Assembly (NCBI GenBank): GCA_965249645.1 | Contig: CBDFML010000012.1 | Coordinates: forward strand, 1,178,001-1,242,000 | Reading direction: 5' to 3' | From: CAVOEB01 sp965249645 | GTDB lineage: Bacteria; Pseudomonadota; Alphaproteobacteria; UBA828; JAPUJA01 | DNA: 64,000 nt | Shown: piece by piece, positions 26,269-33,764 of the stretch | Layout of the letters: each line of letters opens with the position of its first letter | How positions within the stretch are numbered: position 1 is the stretch's first letter | Notes under the pieces: model-generated | Seen by the model: only the letters and a program-made list of their open reading frames with translations | Database searches by the model: none | What the model was told of the DNA's origin: nothing | Translations under genes and position numbers: made by a program

Positions 26269-26991
26269 ATGACCGATCCGCGAAGCCCCACCGACCCCGG
26301 CGCGCAAGGCGCGCGCAAGAAGCTTCTGGCGCTGTCGTGCAGCGCCCGGCCCGACGGCAACGCCCGAGCCCTTGCGCAAGCGGTCGTCGACGGCGCCATC
26401 GAGGCAGGTCACGACGCCGAGCTGGTGCATCTGCCCGACCACGTCACCGGGCTGTTCCGCGATTGCAAGACGTGTCGCGACGCTGAGGGCAACTGCACCA
26501 TCGACGACGGCTACAAGGAGGTCCTGTTCGACAAGTTCCTGCCCGCGGACGGCATCGTCTGGACGACGCCAATCTACTGGTACGGGGTCTCGTCGCAATT
26601 GAAGAATTTTCTGGACCGCTGGTTCTGCTACTACTCTGAAGACGGCGACAGCTTTGGAACGGGCAGCTTTATCGAGCGCATCATCGACAAGAAGGCCGCC
26701 CTGGTAATCTCCGCGGAGGAAAACAGCATCGCCGCGCGGATGCCGGTGATCCAGGAGATGATCATGCTCTGCGATTACCTCCACCACGAACTTGTCGCCA
26801 TCGTCCAGACCACCGCGAACAGCCGGACCGACGTGAAGAACGACCCCAACGAGCCGCTCAAGAAGGGCTTCGAGCTGGGGCGCAACTTCTTCGAGCTTCA
26901 CGAGACCAACTACCGGGCCGACGTCGAGCGCGAGACGGTCATCTGGCAGGGCGAGAAATCGGCCTACAAGCGGCCGTTTTTCTGGGGCTGA
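26269..26991 (+). CDS. Flavodoxin-fold NADPH-dependent FMN reductase
   Basis: The 240-residue protein has the flavodoxin-like fold. The FMN phosphate loop is LALSCSARPDGNARALAQAVVDGA (about 19-42), and a second flavin contact is TTPIYWYGVSSQLKNFLDRW (about 99-118). Two cysteines in CKTCRDAEGNC match iron-sulfur flavoprotein-like relatives but lack their cysteine spacing for a cluster. The ATG at 26269 was chosen because AAGGAAGGGA precedes it. It could provide electrons to the divergent Rieske oxygenase or be a general quinone or flavin reductase. Confidence 0.85.
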   Translation: MTDPRSPTDPGAQGARKKLLALSCSARPDGNARALAQAVVDGAIEAGHDAELVHLPDHVTGLFRDCKTCRDAEGNCTIDDGYKEVLFDKFLPADGIVWTTPIYWYGVSSQLKNFLDRWFCYYSEDGDSFGTGSFIERIIDKKAALVISAEENSIAARMPVIQEMIMLCDYLHHELVAIVQTTANSRTDVKNDPNEPLKKGFELGRNFFELHETNYRADVERETVIWQGEKSAYKRPFFWG

Positions 26992-27000
26992 GGCTGCAAT

Positions 27001-27016
27001 GCCCCGCGCTCGGGGC
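27001..27016. terminator. Hairpin between two convergent genes
   Basis: GCCCCG (27001-27006) and CGGGGC (27011-27016) pair perfectly around CGCT inside the 33-base gap between the convergent reductase and malonyl-CoA decarboxylase genes. No T run is seen, so it would be a weak bidirectional terminator. Confidence 0.45.
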
Positions 27017-27024
27017 CCCCGGCC

Positions 27025-28461
27025 CTACTCCCCCGCCGCGCGGCGCAGCTTCGCCTGGGCGCCGAGCAGGGATTTCACCTGCGGGCCGATCGCCACCTTG
27101 CCCTCGCCCACATAGTCCTCGTGGTTTTCCTCGATCTGGGCGAGGCGGTAGTTGTAATTGACCATCAGCCCCGCCGACTGGGCCAGGCCCTTCTCCGAGG
27201 TATCCCCCAGCCAGTTGATCCGCTCGATCTGCGCGCCGTTGCGTAGGTGAAAACGCGCCACCGGGTCGAGCGCCCGCCCGCTCGGGCCCCGCTCGAGCGC
27301 AAGATAGCGGGCGCACAGCCCCATCAGCGGCTCCTTGAGCGCCGCCTTGAACAGGTCGTTCGTGCTCCAGTCGGCCTCCAACGCCGCGCGCAGCACTGCG
27401 ATGGGGTTTTCCGTGCCCGTCAGTTCCATCAGCCGGCGTGCGTCCGCAACCTCGATCTGGTCCGCGTCGCCGGCCTCGATCTTCGCGTCCAGCCAGGCCC
27501 GGAACCCGGGAATCGGCGAGAGGGTCGCAAAGGTCTTCAGGCCCGGGAATTCGCGGACCAGCTCGTCGACCACCCGCTTGATCAGGAAATTTCCGAACGA
27601 AATCCCCGCCAAACCGGCCTGGGCGTTGGAGATGGAATAAAATATCGCCGTGTCCGCCTCCCGGGGGTCGCCCGCCGGCGCAGTCTCGTCGATCAGCGGC
27701 CCGACCTCGCCCGCCATGCCTTCAAGCAGCGCCACCTCGACGAATATCAACGGCTCGTCGGGCATGCGCGGGTGGAAAAACGCGAAGCAGCGCCGGTCGT
27801 CCGCAAGCCGCTTCTTGAGCGCGTCCCACGAATGGATCGCGTGCACCGCCTCGTAGGCGATCAGTCGTTCCAGCAACGCGGCGGGCGATTGCCAGGTGAT
27901 CCGGTTGAGGTCGAGAAAGCCCACGTCGAACCAGTTCGAGAACAGGTATTCGAGGTCGTCGGCCACGGGCTTGAGGCCCGGGTCTGCGCGCGCCAGCGCC
28001 AGCGCCTCGGCACGCATATCGACCAGGAATTTCACCCCGTTGGGCAGGCCCGTAAACTGGGTGAACAGCTTGCGCCTGCGCGGGATCAGCGCATCGCGCA
28101 AGCTCGCCTCCGCCGCCAGCCGCTCGCGCGCGCTGTCCGCCTCGCCCAGCGCCGTCACGGCCGCGTCGATTCCGGCGTCGTCGGTGCCGAATTCGTCGGT
28201 CAGCATGGCGAGAAAGCGCCCCCGCCCCTCGGTGGTCAGGCCCAGATAGGCCCGCCCCAGATCCGCCGAGCGCGAGCGCGCCGAAACCTCACCGCCGCGC
28301 GCTTCCAGGCAGTCGGCGATCTGCTCGCGCAGGCGCCCGGCGTCGTCTTCCGGCAGATCCGGGTGGAGGTCGCCCTCGCGGCGTTCCTTGGCACTGACCT
28401 TGATGTCGCGCCACGCGGCGCGCAGCCGGTCGACCAGTCCGAAGCTCTTCACGTCACCCAT
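27025..28461 (-). CDS. Malonyl-CoA decarboxylase
   Basis: It converts malonyl-CoA to acetyl-CoA and CO2. The 478 residues show an N-terminal helical domain (about 1-170) and a GNAT-like catalytic domain with HSWDALKKRLADDRRCFAFFHP (near 212-233), NDLFKAALKEPLMGLCARYL and the active-site histidine in DPVARFHLRNGAQIERINWLGD (near 410-430). Length fits the bacterial family. The neighbouring SDR on the other strand is divergent. No malonyl-CoA synthetase or malonate carrier is in view, so it may act in fatty-acid balance or in 3-carbon dicarboxylate use. Confidence 0.92.
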   Translation of the reverse strand: MGDVKSFGLVDRLRAAWRDIKVSAKERREGDLHPDLPEDDAGRLREQIADCLEARGGEVSARSRSADLGRAYLGLTTEGRGRFLAMLTDEFGTDDAGIDAAVTALGEADSARERLAAEASLRDALIPRRRKLFTQFTGLPNGVKFLVDMRAEALALARADPGLKPVADDLEYLFSNWFDVGFLDLNRITWQSPAALLERLIAYEAVHAIHSWDALKKRLADDRRCFAFFHPRMPDEPLIFVEVALLEGMAGEVGPLIDETAPAGDPREADTAIFYSISNAQAGLAGISFGNFLIKRVVDELVREFPGLKTFATLSPIPGFRAWLDAKIEAGDADQIEVADARRLMELTGTENPIAVLRAALEADWSTNDLFKAALKEPLMGLCARYLALERGPSGRALDPVARFHLRNGAQIERINWLGDTSEKGLAQSAGLMVNYNYRLAQIEENHEDYVGEGKVAIGPQVKSLLGAQAKLRRAAGE

Positions 28462-28631
28462 GATCCGGGCAGTTTACCATATCTGAGCCCCGGTGTATCC
28501 ATTATTAGGAATTCATATCCGCATTACGGAATCATGTCGCCTGTACCAAACCGCTTCCGCGGCCTATCATTGGTCCGTCGCAGCCGCGCCCGGGCGGTGC
28601 AAACAGCGTCTCGTATTCGGGTCTTTTTCTT

Positions 28632-29387
28632 GTGAATATCGCAATGGAAACCCTTGAAAACAAACTCTGTTTCCTGACCGGGGCCGCCGGCGGCATCGGC
28701 CGCGCCGTCGCCCGCGCGCTGGCCGCGGACGGGCTCCGCCTGATCCTGGTCGACCGCGACGCCGACGGTCTGGCCGAGATCGCAGGCGAGATCGGCGGGC
28801 GCGCCGTGCCCCTGAGCCTCGACCTCGCCGATCCGTCCGCCATCGCACCCGCATGCGCCGGCGTGCGCGCCGAGCACGGGGCGGTCGATATCCTGGTCAA
28901 CAACGCCGCTATCGCCCGCCTCGAAAAGGCCGCCGAGACCGACGCCGCCCTGTGGCGCACGGTCATGGCGATCAACCTCGACGCCCCGTTCCTGCTCGCC
29001 CGTGAATGGCTGCCGGGCATGCGCGAGCAGCGCTGGGGTCGGATCGTCAACCTCTGCTCCATGGCGCAAAAGACCGGCGGCATGATCGCGGGCACCGCTT
29101 ATACGGCCTCGAAGGGCGGCCTGGGGGCGCTGACCTTCTCGCTTGCCCGCGAGGTTGCCGACGAGGGCGTCACCGTCAACGCCGTGGCGCCGGGCTTCGT
29201 GCCCACGGCCATGGTGATGAACGATCTGGGCGCCGACAAAATCGAGGCGCTCGAGGCCCGGACCCCGACGGGCCGGCTGGTCACGCCCGAGGAGATCGCC
29301 CACGCCGTGCGCTTCCTCGCATCACCGCTCTCGGCCTCGATCACCGGCGAGATCCTCGACGTCAACAGCGGCATCCACATGGATTGA
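28632..29387 (+). CDS. Short-chain dehydrogenase/reductase (SDR)
   Basis: This NAD(P)-dependent oxidoreductase of the classical SDR family has 251 residues. The cofactor motif is TGAAGGIGRAVARAL (near 17-31), the NNAA motif is VDILVNNAAIARL near 94-106, and the catalytic residues are Ser (NLCSMAQ, near 142) and YTASK (near 157-161). PGFV-type motif APGFVPTAM is present. The start is uncertain: GTG at 28632 or ATG at 28644 (METLENKLCF); neither has a good ribosome site. It is probably a 3-oxoacyl reductase or alcohol dehydrogenase; substrate not predictable. Confidence 0.9.
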   Translation: MNIAMETLENKLCFLTGAAGGIGRAVARALAADGLRLILVDRDADGLAEIAGEIGGRAVPLSLDLADPSAIAPACAGVRAEHGAVDILVNNAAIARLEKAAETDAALWRTVMAINLDAPFLLAREWLPGMREQRWGRIVNLCSMAQKTGGMIAGTAYTASKGGLGALTFSLAREVADEGVTVNAVAPGFVPTAMVMNDLGADKIEALEARTPTGRLVTPEEIAHAVRFLASPLSASITGEILDVNSGIHMD

Positions 29388-29405
29388 GGCCGGGCCTCGC
29401 CCGCG

Positions 29406-29861
29406 CTACTCCTCGCGCAGCGTGGAGCCCGGAATATCGCCCTCTTCGGGCGGGGTGACGCCGAGCTGGCGGAACAGGCCGAGGGTATCTTCGTTGTACC
29501 AGAACTCGACGATCTTGCCGTCGCGCAGGCGCAGCATGTCGATGCCAGTGATCGCGATGCGCCGCCCGGTCGGGGCGATGCCGAAAAACTCGCCCTGATG
29601 GGTGCCGCTCAGGTGGAAGCGGGCGACCACCATATCGCCGTCCGAGACCATCAGTTCGATGACCTCGTGCATGTCGGGAAAGCCGGTCCGCCAGGCCCGG
29701 ATGAATTCCTTGAGCCCCGCTATGCCCGATTGCGTTCCGGGCAGCGCCTGGTGATCGACGAAATCGGCATCGACGAACTCGTCCGCTGCGTCTGCGTTGC
29801 CCTTGCACCAGAATTCCTCGTACCAGCGCCGCACCAGCGCCTCGTTTGCCTCGTTCGCCAT
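29406..29861 (-). CDS. SnoaL-like / NTF2-fold protein
   Basis: The product has 151 residues with the cone-like SnoaL fold of ester cyclases: ALVRRWYEEFWCKGNADAADEFVDADFVDHQ at the start, then GIAGLKEFIRAWRTGFPDMHEVIELMVSDGDMVVARFHLSGTH and a hydrophobic strand DGKIVEFWYNEDTLGLFRQLGV. GGGGAGG lies about ten bases before the ATG at 29861; the longer frame to 29966 has no support. Such proteins are polyketide cyclases or hydrolases, or have unknown roles. It is convergent with the SDR gene, 18 bases apart. Confidence 0.85.
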   Translation of the reverse strand: MANEANEALVRRWYEEFWCKGNADAADEFVDADFVDHQALPGTQSGIAGLKEFIRAWRTGFPDMHEVIELMVSDGDMVVARFHLSGTHQGEFFGIAPTGRRIAITGIDMLRLRDGKIVEFWYNEDTLGLFRQLGVTPPEEGDIPGSTLREE

Positions 29862-29973
29862 CGTCTCTGCCTCCCCTTCTGCCGCCGCGACCGGATCACT
29901 CGGTCTGACGGGCCGCTTGCAGCGTAGCAAGAACGGGCCGGACGAAGTAGAATGCTTGCAGCTCAAATCGATA

Positions 29974-29992
29974 TTTACCCACTATAAAAAAG
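29974..29992. promoter_or_regulatory. 19-base motif shared with the E1/Lrp region
   Basis: TTTACCCACTATAAAAAAG is identical to 13892-13910. Here it lies 10 bases before the ATG at 30003 and is followed by GGGAGGG, the ribosome site. It may be a promoter or operator element. The identity over 19 bases in two intergenic places is not expected by chance in this GC-rich DNA. Confidence 0.5.
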
Positions 29993-30002
29993 GGAGGGAC
30001 CG

Positions 30003-30383
30003 ATGGACGTCCAGACCGACGGCACGACATTGATCCGCGAGACGCTTCAGACCTATTTCGACTCGATGTACAAAGGCGACAGCGCCAAGGTCCGGGAATC
30101 GTTTCACGCCCACGGCTCGCTGTCGGGCTACCTGCCCGACTCCGACGAGGTGAGCGAGTTTACCCAGGCCGACTTTATCGGCTTGATCGACGATCACGAC
30201 GCCGGCGAAAAGAGCGGCCCCCGCAAGGACGAAATTCTCTCGATCGACATCACCGGACGGGTGGCGGCGGCCAAGGTTCGTCTGCGCTACATCGACATCG
30301 ACTTCACCGATTACCTGCTCTTGATCAAGGACGACGGACGCTGGCAGATCCTGAACAAGGTCTGGCACGCGGTCCCGGTCTAG
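30003..30383 (+). CDS. NTF2-like (lumazine-binding-like) protein, first of a tandem pair
   Basis: The product has 126 residues and belongs to the NTF2-like group of small single-domain proteins. It starts with the helix TTLIRETLQTYFDSMYKGDSAKVRESFHAHGSLSG and ends in strands KVRLRYIDIDFTDYLLLIKDDGRWQILNKVWHAV. It is clearly paralogous to the next gene (shared blocks LIRET-Q-YF, SFHAHG, LSIDITG, LLIKDDGRWQILNKVWHA), so it arose by tandem duplication. GGGAGGG precedes the ATG. No catalytic function is known. Confidence 0.85.
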   Translation: MDVQTDGTTLIRETLQTYFDSMYKGDSAKVRESFHAHGSLSGYLPDSDEVSEFTQADFIGLIDDHDAGEKSGPRKDEILSIDITGRVAAAKVRLRYIDIDFTDYLLLIKDDGRWQILNKVWHAVPV

Positions 30384-30408
30384 ACCGCAACGCCTCGGAG
30401 GCCACAGG

Positions 30409-30792
30409 ATGGACCAGCAGACGACCGAGGACGCCCTGATCCGTGAGACGATCCAGATCTATTTCGAGGCGCTGCGCGAGAGCAGCGGCGAGAAGGTCAA
30501 GGCGTCGTTTCACGCCCACGGCACGGTCTCGGGAATCATGAGCGATTCGGGCACGATGGCCGAGATGGACACCGCGCGCTTTGCCGCCTTCGCCGATGCG
30601 AACACCTCGCCCGCCGAAACCGGCGAGCCCCGGGAGGACGAACTGCTCTCGATCGACGTGACGGGCAAGGTGGCGTCCGTCAAGGTGCGCGCCCGCTATC
30701 TGGGCAAGCGCTTCACGGACCACCTGCTGCTGATCAAGGAGGACGGACGCTGGCAGATCCTGAACAAGGTCTGGCACGCCGATCCAGCCTGA
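30409..30792 (+). CDS. NTF2-like (lumazine-binding-like) protein, second of a tandem pair
   Basis: The product has 127 residues and is a paralogue of the previous gene, 25 bases downstream and co-directional. Shared blocks are TTEDALIRETIQIYFEAL against TTLIRETLQTYFDSM, SFHAHGTVSG, LLSIDVTGKVASVKVRARYL and LLIKEDGRWQILNKVWHADPA. The middle (residues 45-75) has diverged most. The pair is probably translated from one transcript and may form a heterodimer, as NTF2-fold proteins commonly dimerise; that is inference. Confidence 0.85.
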   Translation: MDQQTTEDALIRETIQIYFEALRESSGEKVKASFHAHGTVSGIMSDSGTMAEMDTARFAAFADANTSPAETGEPREDELLSIDVTGKVASVKVRARYLGKRFTDHLLLIKEDGRWQILNKVWHADPA

Positions 30793-30830
30793 CCGGAGAC
30801 GACCGGGGCTGACCGGGTGCGACCGGTGAC
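30791..30830 (+). repeat. Four tandem 10-base repeats GACCGGNNNN
   Basis: GACCGGAGAC, GACCGGGGCT, GACCGGGTGC and GACCGGTGAC follow without gaps, starting at the stop codon of the second NTF2-like gene. A ten-base period puts all copies on one helix face. It lies 80 bases before the DUF4197 gene, so it may be a protein-binding array, or merely a slippage product. Confidence 0.6.
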
Positions 30831-30910
30831 GCCGATCACTGCCGTTGCGCCCGGCGGCGGTTAAGACGTCGCATCCTTGGCCCACCACCGCCGTACGGAA
30901 AGATAGCGCC

Positions 30911-31819
30911 ATGATCCGTCCGATCCGTTTTGCCATGCTGCCCGCCGCCCTCGTCGCTCTGCTGATCGCAGCCGGCCCCGGTTCCGCATTCGCCCAGAAC
31001 GACCTGTTCAGCGACCCGAGCAGCCTGCTGGGCACGCTGAGCGCGCCGAAGGACGAGCTCCCCGCCCAGCCGGCCGTGCCCGATACTCCAGCCCTGCCCG
31101 AGCCCGATACCGGGTCGGCGAGCGGCGGCCTCGACTTCCTGAATTCACTGGGCACCACAAGCAGCAGCCCGAGCCTGGATACCGGCACCTCGTCGGGCGG
31201 CGGGCTGTCGAGCCTGACCGACGGCGAGATCGGTGGCGGCTTGCGCCAGGCGCTCCGCATCGGCTCGGAACGGGTGGTCGGCCAGCTTGGCGTCGCGGAC
31301 GGCTTCAACCTCGATACCGATATCCACATTCCCCTGCCCGACAGCCTGAGCAGCGTCCATTCGGCGCTCAACATGGTCGGCATGAGCAGTCTGGGCGACG
31401 ATCTGGAGCTACGCCTCAACCGGGCCGCCGAGCGGGCGACGCCCGAGGCCGAGGCGCTGTTCTTCGGCGCCATCGACGACATGACGCTCACCGACGTGCG
31501 CGAAATTCTGACCGGGCCCAACGACTCCGCGACCCGCTATTTCCAGGGCAAGATGTCCCATCCCCTGGCGGTCGCGATGGAGCCGATCGTATCCGACGCG
31601 CTCGCCGAGGTCGGCGCGATCGCCGCACTGGACAGCATGCTGGGCGAGTACGAGGCGCTGCCCTTCATGCCCGATGTGAAAACCGACCTCGTGACCTACG
31701 TCATCGAGGCAGCGCTGGACGGCATTTTCTTCTACATCGCGAAGGAGGAAGCCGCGATCCGCGAAAACCCGGTGCGCCGGTCGACCGACCTGCTGCGCAA
31801 GGTGTTCGGCGCGGTGTAG
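30911..31819 (+). CDS. DUF4197-type exported protein
   Basis: The 302-residue product has a signal peptide (MIRPIRFAMLPAALVALLIAAGPGSAFAQ, cut after about residue 29), a Ser/Gly/Pro-rich linker (about 30-105) and then the DUF4197 domain: SLTDGEIGGGLRQALRIGSERVV, FNLDTDIHIPLPDSL, and LTDVREILTGPNDSATRYF. It is thus secreted or periplasmic. The linker is longer than in most relatives, which usually start near the domain. Function unknown. The ATG at 30911 gives the signal peptide; the longer frame does not. Confidence 0.85.
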   Translation: MIRPIRFAMLPAALVALLIAAGPGSAFAQNDLFSDPSSLLGTLSAPKDELPAQPAVPDTPALPEPDTGSASGGLDFLNSLGTTSSSPSLDTGTSSGGGLSSLTDGEIGGGLRQALRIGSERVVGQLGVADGFNLDTDIHIPLPDSLSSVHSALNMVGMSSLGDDLELRLNRAAERATPEAEALFFGAIDDMTLTDVREILTGPNDSATRYFQGKMSHPLAVAMEPIVSDALAEVGAIAALDSMLGEYEALPFMPDVKTDLVTYVIEAALDGIFFYIAKEEAAIRENPVRRSTDLLRKVFGAV

Positions 31820-31825
31820 ACCCTT

Positions 31826-31913
31826 TTTCCGCCTCGCTTTGGAAATCAGATCCAGACGGCGTTCAAGCGCCACTCAGGCTCACGCCGCATAAGCGGCCGC
31901 CGGCGGTCGCCGG
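31826..31913 (+). repeat. Dispersed three-hairpin element, copy B
   Basis: A weak first hairpin TTTCC/GGAAA (31826-31845), the spacer GCGTTCAAGCGCCAC, the constant hairpin GCCGC-ATAA-GCGGC (31884-31897) and the third hairpin CCGGC-GGTC-GCCGG (31900-31913). It lies between convergent genes, 6 bases past each stop. It matches copies at 15711, 39791 and 53617. Confidence 0.8.
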
Positions 31914-31919
31914 ATTGAC

Positions 31920-32306
31920 TCACGGGCCCAGCAGGTTGAGCGCCAGCCAGCCGACGAGCGCAGCCAGCGCGATCCACTGGACGACGATAATCGCCGCCCC
32001 GATGCGCCCGGCAAAGCGGATTTCGTCGCGCCGCCGCTCGGCGCTCGCCCGATGCTCGGCCATCACGCCGGGTGGGATCATCCGGATCACCAGCCAGATC
32101 CCCAGCCCGACCACGATCACGTCGTCGAGCAGGCCGAGGACGGGGATGAAGTCGGGGATCAGGTCGATCGGGCTCAGCGCGTAAGCCGCGATGAACAGCG
32201 CCAGCGCCTTGGCGTACCACGGCACCCTCGGATCGCGCGCGCTCAACCCGATCGCGACGACGTCGCGCTCGGCGATGAGGAGCCAGCCTTTCAAACGCTC
32301 GAACAT
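31920..32306 (-). CDS. YkvA/DUF1232 family membrane protein
   Basis: The 128-residue protein starts MFERLKGWLLIAERDVVAI at 32306; the longer frame is not supported. It holds the family core VPWYAKALALFIAAYALSPIDLIPDFIPVLGLLDDVIV (near 28-65), which is hydrophobic and contains the conserved SPIDLIPD motif. A second hydrophobic segment lies near residues 105-125. Inner-membrane location is likely; function unknown. It ends right next to hairpin element B. Confidence 0.88.
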   Translation of the reverse strand: MFERLKGWLLIAERDVVAIGLSARDPRVPWYAKALALFIAAYALSPIDLIPDFIPVLGLLDDVIVVGLGIWLVIRMIPPGVMAEHRASAERRRDEIRFAGRIGAAIIVVQWIALAALVGWLALNLLGP

Positions 32307-32346
32307 CGCATTCCCCGGGGCTTGAGCCGCCGGATAGCGACGGTTT

Positions 32347-33753
32347 TCAGTCGGCCGGCGGGATGTTCTGGTTGAGCCGGAACAGGTTGCCCGGATCGTA
32401 GCGCGCCTTGAGCTGCGAGAGGCGATCATACTTGGCGTCGCCGTAGGCGGCGCGGATGCGGGCATCGCCCTCCTCCCGGTCGAGATAGTTCACATAGACC
32501 CCGCCGCCGCTGTGGGGCTCCAGCGCGTCGTGCAGGCCGCGTACCCAAGCGACGTTGGCGTCGTTGTCGGCGGCGTCGGGCCAGATGCCCAGGATCAGCA
32601 GCCCGAACGCCATGTCGCGATGGGCGAACGCGGTGGCGTCCTCGGGGACCCGGCCCATGGCGCCGCCGAACTGCTCGAGCACCACCGCCGTGCCGGCAGA
32701 GGGCACCTCGGCATAATGCTCGATCATGACCTCGACCACCGCGGGCGTCAGCACCGGCAGCGTGCCGCCCTTCCAGTAGTTCTGGGAGTCGTATGGAAAC
32801 GCACCGTCGAGCATCTGCTGGAGCGCGGTGTATTCCATCGGCCCGATGCCGTCCGCAAGCGGGGTGCCGAACGCCCGCATGGACGCGAGATCGGCCTCGG
32901 CCTCGGCCGCGGAGCCGAAATGCGCGCCGCCCATCGCCGCCACGGGGCTGCCGTCGGGGCCGTGGAGGAGGCCCGCCGTGGTCGAGAGCGTATCGGGCAC
33001 TCCGGCATCGATAAACTCGCGGTAGAAGGCGAACATCTCGCGCGCCGCCTCGAAGGGATGGACGATGAGCCCGCCCGTGATCGTCGGCCCGATCTTGTGG
33101 AGCGCGAAGGTAAACGCGATGGCGACCCCGAAATTGCCGCCGCCGCCGCGCAGCGCCCAGAACAGGTCGGACTCGCTGGTCGCGGTGACGTGGCGCAGGT
33201 TGCCGTCGGCGGTGACGAGATCGACCGCGACGAGGTTGTCGCAGGCGAGCCCGCACATGCTCTTGAGCCAGCCGATGCCGCCGCCCAACGTCAGCCCCGC
33301 CACGCCGGTGCTGGAAATCAACCCGCCCGTCGAGGCGAGACCGTGAGCCTGGGTTGCCGCGTCGTAATCGCGCCAGGTGGCGCCGCCCTCGGCGATCGCC
33401 AGCTTGTTCTCGGGGTCGACCTCGACGGCGGTCATGAGGGAGAGATCGATGGTCAGCCCGCCGTCGCACAGCGCGTTGCCCGCCACGTTGTGGCCGCCGC
33501 CGCGCACCGAAAGCAGGAGGGTGTGTTCGCGCGCGAAGTTGACCGACGCCTCGACGTCCGCCGCATCCCGGCAGCGCGCGATCAGCGCGGGCTTCTTTTC
33601 GACCATTGCATTCCAGATGCGGCGCGCCTCGTCGTAGTCGGGATGGCCGGAAGTCAGCAGATCGCCTGCCAGGCTTCCGGCAAGGGTCTCCACTGCCGCC
33701 GCCGACAGTGTGATCGCCTCGCCGTCGAGTTTCCGCGCCTTCAGATCAGCCAT
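32347..33753 (-). CDS. FAD-linked oxidase, berberine-bridge type
   Basis: The 468-residue product has the PCMH-type FAD-binding domain (about 60-230) and a BBE C-terminal end. The flavin-linking histidine is in RGGGHNVAGNALCDGG (near 91), and the dinucleotide loop is STGVAGLTLGGGIGWL (near 153-168). The second covalent Cys seen in plant BBE enzymes is replaced by Ser/Thr, so flavin is probably bound through His only. No signal peptide is seen, so it is cytoplasmic. It oxidises an alcohol, sugar or aromatic; substrate unknown. It ends 12 bases before the nnr stop. Confidence 0.87.
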   Translation of the reverse strand: MADLKARKLDGEAITLSAAAVETLAGSLAGDLLTSGHPDYDEARRIWNAMVEKKPALIARCRDAADVEASVNFAREHTLLLSVRGGGHNVAGNALCDGGLTIDLSLMTAVEVDPENKLAIAEGGATWRDYDAATQAHGLASTGGLISSTGVAGLTLGGGIGWLKSMCGLACDNLVAVDLVTADGNLRHVTATSESDLFWALRGGGGNFGVAIAFTFALHKIGPTITGGLIVHPFEAAREMFAFYREFIDAGVPDTLSTTAGLLHGPDGSPVAAMGGAHFGSAAEAEADLASMRAFGTPLADGIGPMEYTALQQMLDGAFPYDSQNYWKGGTLPVLTPAVVEVMIEHYAEVPSAGTAVVLEQFGGAMGRVPEDATAFAHRDMAFGLLILGIWPDAADNDANVAWVRGLHDALEPHSGGGVYVNYLDREEGDARIRAAYGDAKYDRLSQLKARYDPGNLFRLNQNIPPAD

Positions 33754-33764
33754 ATCCGTTCTCC

